DNA of 64,000 nt from Streptomyces musisoli (GTDB taxonomy: Bacteria > Actinomycetota > Actinomycetes > Streptomycetales > Streptomycetaceae): contig NZ_JAERRH010000003.1 of assembly GCF_016741855.1 (NCBI RefSeq), forward strand, positions 310,001 through 374,000, written 5' to 3'. A model generated the notes under the pieces. It did no database searches. It was not told the DNA's origin and saw only the letters and a list, made by a program, of their open reading frames with translations. Made by a program: the position numbers and the translations under genes. Below, piece by piece: positions 56,946 to 64,000 of this stretch. Position 1 is the stretch's first letter; every line of letters begins with the position of its first letter.

Positions 56946-58057
56946 CGGGCATCTCCTCCGGTCGACAACGCTGTCCTGACGGCGTCGAGTTCCTCGGCCA
57001 GCAGCTCCACCAGCCGTCCGGCCGGCAGCTCGCGGGCCATCCGGTGTCCCTGCCCCGCCCACAGCGCCATGCCCTGCGCGTCCCCGGCCTTGGCGGCGGC
57101 CTTGCGCAGCGGCGCGGTGAGGTGGTGGACCTCCGGGTAGGCGGCGGGGGCGTACGGGCCGTGCTCGCGCAGGAAGCGGTTGACCAGTGCGCGGGCCGGG
57201 CGGCCGCTGAAGGCGCGGGTCAGCTCGGTGCGCGCGAACAGGGGGTCGGTCAGGGCCCGCTTGTGCTCGGTGCTCGCGCCGGACTCGTGGGTGGCGAGGA
57301 AGGCGGTGCCCAGCTGGGCCGCGCTCGCGCCGGCCGCGAGGACGGCGGCGATCTGACTGCCGCGCATGATGCCGCCGGCGGCGACGACCGGGAGGCGCAC
57401 GGCCTGCCGGATCTGTGTGACCAGCGACAGCAGTCCGATGCCGGAGCCGTCGTTCTCCGGGAGGTCCCGGTGGGTGCCCTGGTGACCGCCGGCCTCCACG
57501 CCCTGTGCGATCACCGCGTCCGCACCGGCCCGCTCGACCGCACGGGCCTCCTCCGCGGTGGTGGCGGTGACCAGGGTGAAGGTCCCGGCCCGGCGCAGCT
57601 TGTCGAACACCTCGCGGCTCGGCACCCCGAAGTGGAAGGAGACCACCGGTACCGGGTTGTCCAGCAGGACGGCGAGCTTGGCGTCGTATCCGTCGTCCCG
57701 GCCGCTGTCCGGGTCGCCCAGCTCGGTCTCGTACCAGGCGGCCTCGCCGGCCAGCTGGTGGGCGTACACCTCGACGGCGCCGGAAGGGGGCGCGGCGGCC
57801 GCTCCGGTGGGGCCGGTGACCGCTCCGTGGTGCTCGGGCTGCGGCATGAAGACGTTCACGCCGAACGGCCGGCCCGTGAGCCCCCTGAGCTGCTTGATCT
57901 CCTGGTACATCCCGTCGGCGGTCTTGTACCCGGCGGCGAGGAACCCGAGGCCGCCGGCCTCGGAGACGGCGGCGGCGAGCTGCGGGACGGAGACACCGCC
58001 CGCCATGGGGGCCTGCACGATCGGGAGGGGGAGGAGATCGGTCAGCGCGGAGGACAT
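56942..58057 (-). CDS. Nitronate monooxygenase family flavoprotein
   Basis: 371 aa FMN-dependent TIM barrel. LPIVQAPMAGGVSVPQLAAAVSEAGGLGFL at the N-end, GVEAGGHQG with the catalytic His region, and VVAAGGIMRG for FMN phosphate binding. It oxidises nitroalkanes such as propionate 3-nitronate. Leads the rsmE-VOC operon; ATG 58057. Confidence 0.92.
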   Translation of the reverse strand: MSSALTDLLPLPIVQAPMAGGVSVPQLAAAVSEAGGLGFLAAGYKTADGMYQEIKQLRGLTGRPFGVNVFMPQPEHHGAVTGPTGAAAAPPSGAVEVYAHQLAGEAAWYETELGDPDSGRDDGYDAKLAVLLDNPVPVVSFHFGVPSREVFDKLRRAGTFTLVTATTAEEARAVERAGADAVIAQGVEAGGHQGTHRDLPENDGSGIGLLSLVTQIRQAVRLPVVAAGGIMRGSQIAAVLAAGASAAQLGTAFLATHESGASTEHKRALTDPLFARTELTRAFSGRPARALVNRFLREHGPYAPAAYPEVHHLTAPLRKAAAKAGDAQGMALWAGQGHRMARELPAGRLVELLAEELDAVRTALSTGGDAR

Positions 58058-58166
58058 GACGGCATGTTGTCACGTCCCCCGTACAAGTCCGAATCGGGTC
58101 TTCCCCCTGGCACGTGCCGCTTTCCGACCGGCCGAACAGACGACGACCGGTGCTTGCCGGGCCGCC

Positions 58167-58340
58167 CGAGCCGGGAACAAACGGAGCATTCCCACCCGCC
58201 CGAGCCGAGAACAAACGGCGCCTCCCCGCCCGCCCGAGCCGAGAACAAACGGCGCCTCCCCGCCCGCCCGAGCCGAGAACAAACGGCACCTCCCCACCCG
58301 CCCGAGCCGAGAACAAGCGGCGCCTTCCCAGCCGTCCGAG
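58167..58340. repeat. 34-bp minisatellite, five copies plus a partial
   Basis: Units begin CGAGCCG(A/G)GAACAAACGG at 58167, 58201, 58235, 58269, 58303 and a degenerate start at 58337: exact 34-bp period. 34 is not a multiple of 3, so the Arg/Pro-rich peptides in all frames are shadows. It fills the 462-bp gap 58058-58519 together with the block GCCGAGTCGGGTGGTGGGTG (58367-58386) and the hairpins after dnaJ. Confidence 0.85.
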
Positions 58341-58401
58341 CCGGGGGTCGGCCACTTCGCAGCCCGCCGAGTCGGGTGGTGGGTGGGCGGGGCGGGGGTC
58401 C

Positions 58402-58470
58402 AGGGGGCGGAGCCCCCTGGCGGGGTCGGGGGCGGAGCCCCCTGGCGGGGTCCAAGGGGCGGAGCCCCTT
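58402..58470 (-). terminator. Three tandem GGGGC-GGA-GCCCC hairpins after dnaJ
   Basis: AGGGGGC-GGA-GCCCCCT (58402-58418), GGGGGC-GGA-GCCCCC (58428-58442) and AAGGGGC-GGA-GCCCCTT (58454-58470), linked by CTGGCGGGGTC. The nearest is 50 bp after the dnaJ stop. Confidence 0.7.
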
Positions 58471-58519
58471 GACCGGAACCCGCCCCCACGACCGGCGCTT
58501 ACCGACCGGCCCCTACCGG

Positions 58520-59656
58520 TCAGCGCCCGTTGAACGCGTCCTTCAACCGGGAGAACAGCCCCTGCTGCCCCGGCTGGAACTGCCCCTGCGGCCGCTCCTC
58601 CCCCCGCAGCTTCGCCAGCTCCCGCAACAGCCGCTCCTGCTCGGGATCGAGCTTGGTCGGCGTGGTCACCTCGACATGGACGATCAGATCGCCCCGGCCG
58701 CCGCCCCGCAGATGCGTGACGCCCCGGCCGTGCAGCGGGATCGACTGGCCGGACTGGGTGCCGGGCCGGATGTCGACCTCCTCCATGCCGTCCAGGGTCT
58801 CCAGCGGCACCTTGGTGCCGAGGGCCGCCGCGGTCATCGGGATGGTGACCGTGCAGTGCAGGTCGTCGCCGCGCCGCTGGAAGGTCGGGTGCGGCAGCTC
58901 GTGGATCTCGACGTACAGGTCACCGGCCGGACCGCCGCCCGGGCCGACCTCGCCCTCGCCGGCCAGCTGGATGCGCGTGCCGTTGTCGACACCGGCCGGG
59001 ATCTTCACGGTGAGCGTGCGGCGGGAGCGAACCCTGCCGTCGCCGGCGCACTCCGGGCACGGGGTCGGCACGACCGTGCCGAAGCCCTGGCACTGGGGGC
59101 AGGGCCGGGAGGTCATGACCTGGCCCAGGAAGGACCGGGTGACCTGGGAGACCTCACCGCGGCCGCGGCACATGTCACACGTCTGGGCGGACGTGCCCGG
59201 GGCCGCGCCCTCACCGTTGCAGGTGTTGCAGACGACCGCGGTGTCGACCTGGATGTCCTTGGTCGTGCCGAAGGCCGCCTCGTCCAGCTCGACCTCGATC
59301 CGGATCATCGCGTCCTGGCCGCGCCGGGTGCGCGAGCGCGGCCCGCGCTGCGAGGCCGTGCCGAAGAACGCGTCCATGATGTCGGAGAAGTTGCCGAAGC
59401 CGCCGGCCCCGAAGCCGCCCGCGCCGGCGCCGCCGGACTGGGAGAGCGGGTCGCCGCCGAGGTCGTAGACCTGCTTCTTCTGCGGATCCGACAGCACCTC
59501 GTAAGCGGCGTTGATCTCCTTGAACCGCTCCTGGGTCTTCGGATCCGGGTTGACGTCCGGGTGCAGCTCGCGCGCGAGCCGGCGGAACGCCTTCTTGATC
59601 TCATCCTGCGACGCGTCGCGGCGCACGCCGAGAACGGCGTAGTAGTCCGTGGCCAC
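58520..59656 (-). CDS. dnaJ: Chaperone DnaJ (DnaJ2, HrcA-linked copy)
   Basis: 378 aa. J-domain with HPD at 32-34, Gly-rich region (GGAGAGGFGAGGFGNF), four zinc-finger repeats CNTCNGEG, CDMCRGRG, CPQCQGFG, CPECAGDG, then the C-terminal substrate domain. Co-chaperone of DnaK. ATG directly after the hrcA stop, so it is under the CIRCE element. Confidence 0.97.
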   Translation of the reverse strand: MATDYYAVLGVRRDASQDEIKKAFRRLARELHPDVNPDPKTQERFKEINAAYEVLSDPQKKQVYDLGGDPLSQSGGAGAGGFGAGGFGNFSDIMDAFFGTASQRGPRSRTRRGQDAMIRIEVELDEAAFGTTKDIQVDTAVVCNTCNGEGAAPGTSAQTCDMCRGRGEVSQVTRSFLGQVMTSRPCPQCQGFGTVVPTPCPECAGDGRVRSRRTLTVKIPAGVDNGTRIQLAGEGEVGPGGGPAGDLYVEIHELPHPTFQRRGDDLHCTVTIPMTAAALGTKVPLETLDGMEEVDIRPGTQSGQSIPLHGRGVTHLRGGGRGDLIVHVEVTTPTKLDPEQERLLRELAKLRGEERPQGQFQPGQQGLFSRLKDAFNGR

Positions 59657-60673
59657 TTACGACTCCGCCAGGATCTGTCCGACGTACCGTGCCACTGCGC
59701 GTACCGCTCCCATCGTTCCCGGGTAGTCCATGCGGGTCGGTCCGACCACGCCGAGCTTGGCAACCGCCTCGCCGCCCGAACCGTAGCCGACCGACACGAC
59801 GGAGGTGGAGTTGAGTCCCTCGTGGGCGTTCTCGTGGCCGATGCGCACGGTCACGCCCGGGTCCTTCGCCTCGCCCAGGAGCTTGAGGAGCACGACCTGC
59901 TCCTCGAGGGCCTCCAGGACGGGCCGGATCGTGAGGGGGAAATCGTGCCCGAAGCGGGTGAGATTGGCGGTACCGCCGATCATCAGCCGCTCCTCGTTCT
60001 CTTCGACGAGTGTCTCCAGAAGTGTGGAGAGCACCATGGAGACCGTACCGCGGTCCTCGTGCTCGAAGGCATCCGCCAGGTCCTCGACCAGTTTCGGCAC
60101 GTCCGCGAACCGGCGGCCCGCGACCCGGCTGTTCAGCCGCGCCCGCAGATCCGCCAGCGAGGCCTCGCCGAAGGGGGCCGGGCAGTCGACCATCCGCTGC
60201 TCGACCCGGCCGGTGTCCGTGATCAGCACGAGCATCACGCGCGCCGGGGCGAGCGAGAGCAGCTCCACGTGCCGGACGGTGGACCGGGTCAGCGACGGGT
60301 ACTGCACGACGGCGACCTGCCGGGTCAGCTGCGCGAGCAGCCGCACCGTGCGCGCCACGACGTCGTCGAGGTCGACGGCGCCCTCCAGGAAGTTCTGGAT
60401 GGCCCGCCGCTCGGGGGCGGTCATCGGCTTCACGCCCGCGAGCTTGTCCACGAACAGCCGGTAGCCCTTGTCCGTGGGGATGCGCCCGGCACTGGTGTGC
60501 GGCTGGGCGATGTACCCCTCGTCCTCCAGGGCCGCCATGTCGTTGCGGACGGTCGCCGGGGAGACGCCGAGGCTGTGCCGCTCGGTGAGCGCCTTGGAAC
60601 CGACCGGCTCCTCGGTGCCCACGTAGTCCTGGACGATGGCGCGCAGAACCTGGAGCCTGCGTTCACTCAGCAT
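59657..60673 (-). CDS. hrcA: Heat-inducible transcription repressor HrcA
   Basis: 338 aa from ATG 60673. Winged helix [17 protein letters not shown] ... [30 protein letters not shown], then GAF-like core. It represses groE-type operons through CIRCE with GroEL as thermosensor. A CIRCE element lies 50 bp upstream, so hrcA-dnaJ is self-regulated. Confidence 0.97.
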   Translation of the reverse strand: MLSERRLQVLRAIVQDYVGTEEPVGSKALTERHSLGVSPATVRNDMAALEDEGYIAQPHTSAGRIPTDKGYRLFVDKLAGVKPMTAPERRAIQNFLEGAVDLDDVVARTVRLLAQLTRQVAVVQYPSLTRSTVRHVELLSLAPARVMLVLITDTGRVEQRMVDCPAPFGEASLADLRARLNSRVAGRRFADVPKLVEDLADAFEHEDRGTVSMVLSTLLETLVEENEERLMIGGTANLTRFGHDFPLTIRPVLEALEEQVVLLKLLGEAKDPGVTVRIGHENAHEGLNSTSVVSVGYGSGGEAVAKLGVVGPTRMDYPGTMGAVRAVARYVGQILAES

Positions 60674-60722
60674 TCGCGCGCACCTCCAGCACGTCGTCCC
60701 CTCGTCCCTGCGGATCGGTCGC

Positions 60723-60749
60723 CTGGCACTCTTCCCATGCGAGTGCCAG
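60723..60749. promoter_or_regulatory. CIRCE element
   Basis: CTGGCACTC (60723-60731), 9-bp spacer, GAGTGCCAG (60741-60749): perfect 9-bp arms with the N9 spacing of CIRCE (consensus TTAGCACTC-N9-GAGTGCTAA). HrcA target. Confidence 0.93.
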
Positions 60750-60834
60750 CATTCCCCGGCCCAGTGTACGGCTGCGGGGTACGCACTGGGCAAGGTCGTG
60801 CCGCGATACCGGGCCGTACCGTTAGCGTCGCGGT

Positions 60835-61557
60835 ATGACGGTGACTTGGGAAGACCTGGGGTGGGAACGGCTGACCGCGGGTGTCGGGCGGTGCCGGCTG
60901 CCCGGCTGGGACTGCACGGCGGGCCTGGTCCTCAGCGGGAGTACGGCGCTGGTGGTGGACGCCGGTTCGAGCCTGGCCGAGGGTGCCCGGCTGCGCTCCC
61001 AGGCCCAGGAGCTGTCGGGCGGGCGTGTGACCCATCTCGCGCTCACCCATCCCCACTTCGACCATGTCTTCGGGGCCGCGGCGTTCGCCGGGGCGGAGGT
61101 GTACGCGGCGGTGGGCACCGACGCGGTGTTCGCCCATGAGCGCGGGGAGCTGCGCGCGGACGCTGTCCGCAACGGTCTGGCGGTGGCGGACGCGGACGAG
61201 GCGGTGGACGCGCTGGTGCCGCCCCGGCACCTGGTGTCCGGCGAGTGGACGCTGGACCTCGGCGACGGCCGGCAGGCGCTGCTGGCCAACGTGGGCCCCG
61301 GCCACACCGCCCACGATCTCGTGGTCCTCGTCCCCGGCTCCCCCGAGGTGGTCTTCTGCGGGGACCTGGTCGAGGAGTCCGGCGAGCCCCAGGCCGGCCC
61401 GGACGCGGTCCCGTCGCGCTGGCCGGACGCCCTCGACCGGCTGCTGGCGCTCGGCGGCGAGGACGCCCTGTACGTGCCCGGTCACGGAGCGGTGGTGGAC
61501 GCGGCCTTCGTGCGGCGGCAACGGGACGCCCTGGCCACCCGTTTCGGCGTGTCGTGA
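60835..61557 (+). CDS. Metallo-beta-lactamase-fold hydrolase
   Basis: 240 aa. Zinc motif [21 protein letters not shown] for the third His, FCGDLVEES and PGHG near the end: glyoxalase II-like MBL fold, substrate unknown. Divergent from hrcA. ATG 60835 has no Shine-Dalgarno; TAGCGT (60823-60828) sits 7 nt upstream, suggesting a leaderless mRNA. Confidence 0.88.
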   Translation: MTVTWEDLGWERLTAGVGRCRLPGWDCTAGLVLSGSTALVVDAGSSLAEGARLRSQAQELSGGRVTHLALTHPHFDHVFGAAAFAGAEVYAAVGTDAVFAHERGELRADAVRNGLAVADADEAVDALVPPRHLVSGEWTLDLGDGRQALLANVGPGHTAHDLVVLVPGSPEVVFCGDLVEESGEPQAGPDAVPSRWPDALDRLLALGGEDALYVPGHGAVVDAAFVRRQRDALATRFGVS

Positions 61558-61591
61558 GCGCCGCCGAACGGGTTCTCCTATCGTCGTCCGA

Positions 61592-62452
61592 ATGCGCCCA
61601 CCCGTCTCCCGCCACCGCCGCCCGAACGAGGGCCCCGGGGGCCCGCGCCCTCGCGCGTACTCCCCCGATCTGACGCCGCCGTGGAAGAAGCAGAAGCCGG
61701 TGCCGGAGGTGCCGGCTGAGCCGGGGCTGGTGGTCGAGGAGCCCGGTACCGGGTTCTGCGGCGCGGTGATCCGCTGCGAGGCGGGCACGGTGACGCTGGA
61801 GGACCGCTTCGGCAAGCACCGGGTGTTCCCGCTGGAGCCGCGCGGCTTCCTGCTGGAGGGGCGGGTCGTGACGCTCGTACGGCCGTCGTCCTCGGCTCCG
61901 GTGCGTCCCACCCGTACGGCGTCCGGTTCGGTGGCCGTCCCGCAGGCACGCGCGCGTGTGGCCCGCGCCGGGCGCATCTACGTGGAGGGCCGGCACGACG
62001 CCGAGCTGGTCGAGAAGGTGTGGGGCGACGACCTGCGCGTCGAGGGCGTGGTCGTGGAGTACCTGGAGGGCGTGGACGACCTGCCGGCGATCGTGGAGTC
62101 CTTCGCCCCGGGTCCGGACGCCCGCCTGGGCGTGCTGGTGGACCACCTCGTCCCGGGCACGAAGGAGTGGCGCATCGCCGAGTCGGTGACGAGCGAGCAC
62201 GCGCTGGTGGTCGGTCACCCCTACATCGACGTCTGGGAGGCGGTGAAGCCGTCCGCGCTGGGGATTCCGGAGTGGCCACGTGTGCCGCGCGGGCAGGACT
62301 GGAAGACGGGCGTGTGCCGGGCGCTGGGCTGGCCGTCGGAGAACACCGGCGCGGTGTGGCAGGCGATTCTGCAGCGTGTGGGGTCTTACAAGGACCTGGA
62401 GCCGGAGTTGCTGGGGAGGGTGGAGGAGCTGATCGACTTCGTCACCGCGTGA
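61592..62452 (+). CDS. DUF3097 family protein
   Basis: 286 aa from ATG 61592. Basic N-end, a small beta-rich part (GAVIRCEAGTVTLEDRFGKHRVF), then RAGRIYVEGRHDAELVEKVWGDDLR ... LGVLVDHLVPGTKEW, which resembles a Toprim-like fold (EGRHDAEL; DHL). Conserved in actinobacteria, function unknown. TATCGT (61579-61584) lies 8 nt before the ATG and no ribosome site is visible, so it may be leaderless. Confidence 0.88.
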   Translation: MRPPVSRHRRPNEGPGGPRPRAYSPDLTPPWKKQKPVPEVPAEPGLVVEEPGTGFCGAVIRCEAGTVTLEDRFGKHRVFPLEPRGFLLEGRVVTLVRPSSSAPVRPTRTASGSVAVPQARARVARAGRIYVEGRHDAELVEKVWGDDLRVEGVVVEYLEGVDDLPAIVESFAPGPDARLGVLVDHLVPGTKEWRIAESVTSEHALVVGHPYIDVWEAVKPSALGIPEWPRVPRGQDWKTGVCRALGWPSENTGAVWQAILQRVGSYKDLEPELLGRVEELIDFVTA

Positions 62453-63014
62453 CCGTGAGGGGCGGCAGAGTGCCGAACCGGCTTGTATCAAGGTCGATGC
62501 CTACGATCGGCAACTGCACCGGATCACCGAATTTGCGAGTCCGCTTGCTCTGGTAGTCCGCCGACCTGCCTGTGCCGACCGGTTCGGTCAGCACCAGGCA
62601 ACTGGCCTCGAACGGGTCGATGATCAGGTAGACCGGCACGGCGCCGGCCGCATAGATCGACCGCTTCTCCACGTAGTCCCGGTGCACGCTGGTCTTGGAG
62701 ACGACCTCGACCAGCATGGTCACCGCAGGGGCGGGCACGAGCCGCCCCGGGCTGTCGTCGGCGCCGATCTCCATCACCACCAGATCGGGTTGAGTCTCGC
62801 TTTCCTCACGGGGAAAGGCGACGTCCTGGGTCTGGAGCCGTTCCCATCGGTCAGAGGGGATCTGGTCCTGCACGAACTGCACGATGCGGTTGTGGACCTT
62901 GTCGGGCCCGGCCATCATCACGATTTCCCCCCGGATGAGCTCAGCCTTGAAGCCCTCGGGAACCACGAGGTTCTCGAACGTCTCATGCACTCGGCGATCA
63001 TCCACAGCGGTCAT
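62442..63014 (-). CDS. Uma2-family (DUF820) endonuclease-like protein
   Basis: 190 aa from ATG 63014 (GGAG upstream). AELIRGEIVMMAGPDKVHNRIV, PDLVVMEIG, LVEVVSKTSVHRDYVEKRSIYAAGAVPVYLIID: the PD-(D/E)xK-like core of the Uma2 family, which is expanded in Streptomyces and cyanobacteria. Nuclease activity is inferred from the fold; biological role unknown. Ends 11 bp inside the convergent DUF3097 gene. Confidence 0.9.
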   Translation of the reverse strand: MTAVDDRRVHETFENLVVPEGFKAELIRGEIVMMAGPDKVHNRIVQFVQDQIPSDRWERLQTQDVAFPREESETQPDLVVMEIGADDSPGRLVPAPAVTMLVEVVSKTSVHRDYVEKRSIYAAGAVPVYLIIDPFEASCLVLTEPVGTGRSADYQSKRTRKFGDPVQLPIVGIDLDTSRFGTLPPLTVTR

Positions 63015-63099
63015 CTCCGTGGCCTCCGCATCCGCCGCGTACTTTTGGCGGCAGCCTACGAACCAGGTTAGGGACCGAACCGGCGTTCCGGGGGGGGAT

Positions 63100-63115
63100 T
63101 CACTCGCCGGAGTGA
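63100..63115 (-). terminator. Small hairpin at the hemW end
   Basis: TCACTC (63100-63105), loop GCCG, GAGTGA (63110-63115), directly beyond the hemW stop. Next to it is a run of eight G (63091-63098 region). Confidence 0.4.
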
Positions 63116-64000
63116 TCAGTCCACCAGGTCCCGCACCACCGCGTCCGCCAGCAGCCGTCCCCGCAGCGTCAGCACGGCCCGCCCCTCCTCGTAGGGCCCC
63201 TCCTGGAGGAGTCCCTCCGCCAGGGCCCGCCGGGACGCCGCGAGGCCGTCCTCCTTCAGCAGGGACAGCGGCACGCCCTCCCGCAGCCGCAGCTCCAGCA
63301 GGACGCGCTCCACGCGCCGGTCCTCGTCCGTCAGCAGCTCGCGCCCGGCCCCCGGGGACCGTCCCTCCGCCAGCGCCGCCGCGTACGCCCCCGGGTGCTT
63401 GACGTTCCACCAGCGCACCCCGCCCACGTGCGAGTGCGCCCCGGGGCCCGCGCCCCACCAGTCGGCGCCCCGCCAGTACAGCTCGTTGTGCAGGCAGCGG
63501 CCCGCCTCGGAGGTGGCCCAGTTGGAGACCTCGTACCAGTCGAAGCCCGCCTCGGACAGCATCTCCTCGGCGATCAGATAGCGGTCGGCGTGCACGTCGT
63601 CGTCGGTCATCGGGACCTCGCCCCGGCGGATGCGGCGGGCGAGCTGGGTGCCTTCCTCGACGATGAGCGCGTAGGCGCTGACGTGGTCGGGGCCGGCGCC
63701 GAGGGCGGCCTCCAGGGACGCCCGCCAGTCGTCGTCGCTCTCCCCCGGCGTGCCGTAGATCAGGTCGAGGTTGACGTGGTCGAAGCCCGCGGACCTCGCC
63801 TCCGCCACGCACGCCTCGGGGCGGCCCGGGGTGTGGGTGCGGTCGAGGACCTTCAGCACGTGCTGCCTGGCGCTCTGCATGCCGAAGGAGATCCGGTTGA
63901 AGCCGCCCTCGCGGAGGGTGGCGAGGTAGGCGGGGTCGACGGACTCCGGGTTCGCCTCCGTGGTGACCTCGGCGTCCGGGGCGAGCCCGAACTCGTCACG
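63116..64000 (-). CDS. hemW: HemW-type radical SAM protein (C-terminal part; start lies beyond the window)
   Basis: The last ~294 codons are present. TTEANPESVDPAYLATL, GFNRISFGMQSARQHVLKVLDRTH, FDHVNLDLIYGTPGESDDDW and the C-terminal HemN_C winged domain (LHNELYWRGADWWGAGPGAHSHVGG) identify HemW, a heme chaperone/insertase often misannotated as coproporphyrinogen III oxidase. The Fe-S CxxxCxxC lies outside the window. It is a usual neighbour of hrcA-dnaJ. Confidence 0.94.
   Translation of the reverse strand, partial: RDEFGLAPDAEVTTEANPESVDPAYLATLREGGFNRISFGMQSARQHVLKVLDRTHTPGRPEACVAEARSAGFDHVNLDLIYGTPGESDDDWRASLEAALGAGPDHVSAYALIVEEGTQLARRIRRGEVPMTDDDVHADRYLIAEEMLSEAGFDWYEVSNWATSEAGRCLHNELYWRGADWWGAGPGAHSHVGGVRWWNVKHPGAYAAALAEGRSPGAGRELLTDEDRRVERVLLELRLREGVPLSLLKEDGLAASRRALAEGLLQEGPYEEGRAVLTLRGRLLADAVVRDLVD

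Noticed and set aside
58167..58340. CRISPR-like regular repeats
   Set aside because: 34-bp period with no unique spacers between copies and no cas genes; it is a head-to-tail minisatellite. The same applies to 11731-12070 and 43919-44140.
57044..60838. Very long forward frame (1264 codons) across the rsmE-dnaJ-hrcA region
   Set aside because: It is antisense to five well-supported genes and crosses a minisatellite; composition is Arg/Gly/Asp/Val-rich with no domain. It is a G+C-driven shadow.

Overview
The window is a piece of a Streptomyces chromosome. The support is very high G+C with strong third-position bias, frequent GTG starts, GTGA/ATGA start-stop overlaps, DasR-type, Zur-type, GlnR-type and CIRCE operators, and a block of core genes (glyS, uppS, recO, leuA, era, phoH/ybeY, hrcA/dnaJ, hemW) in the order I know from S. 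coelicolor and relatives. No phage, IS element, CRISPR, rRNA or tRNA was seen.

Left part (1-8.4 kb), accessory: a divergent MmyB-type regulator/MFS exporter pair with a duplicated candidate operator; a small secreted Ig-like protein; an aldo/keto reductase-TetR operon with a perfect 22-bp operator; a GH18 chitinase with two DasR sites; and a compact ECF sigma operon consisting of a 26-aa membrane peptide, the sigma factor and a cysteine-bearing membrane protein, all with overlapping reading frames.

7-15.8 kb: glyS (reverse) next to the zinc regulon znuA-znuC-znuB-zur, whose first gene looks leaderless with a Zur box over the start codon. Then four 85-bp tandem repeats, a secreted histidine acid phosphatase, uppS, recO and two tiny coupled genes.

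16.2-25.6 kb: an oligopeptide-type ABC transporter (one subunit is a permease-ATPase fusion) ending in an NAL/DHDPS-type aldolase, opposite a secreted sialidase. Together they could form a sialic-acid scavenging locus. A small secreted protein and a TerB-like protein follow.

25.8-31.5 kb: leuA with a leucine-rich leader peptide and interleaved alternative stems; a protealysin-like M4 peptidase with an emfourin-type inhibitor gene; a GH1 glycosidase; the remains of an MmyB regulator.

31.5-43.8 kb: the core run phoH-ybeY-CBS protein-(YjbR)-deaminase-like-era is split by accessory insertions: an amt-glnK pair under a phased GlnR array and lacking glnD, a three-gene WxL/WxL-interacting surface cluster, and a second MmyB regulator/MFS exporter pair.

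43.9-51.6 kb: minisatellite repeats, a PfkB kinase, a glucarate catabolic pair (dehydratase plus 5-dehydro-4-deoxyglucarate dehydratase), an MFS protein, and the HIT-rnz-adenine/adenosine deaminase operon. 51.7-64 kb: a tricorn-protease homologue, a lipoprotein, nitronate monooxygenase-rsmE-VOC, another minisatellite, dnaJ-hrcA with CIRCE, an MBL hydrolase, a DUF3097 protein, a Uma2-family nuclease-like gene, and hemW running off the right end.

Two themes recur. First, non-coding minisatellites and GGGGC-GGA-GCCCC hairpins lie at the 3' ends of several reverse-strand genes. Second, several genes have a -10-like hexamer placed so that the start codon would be the first transcribed base.
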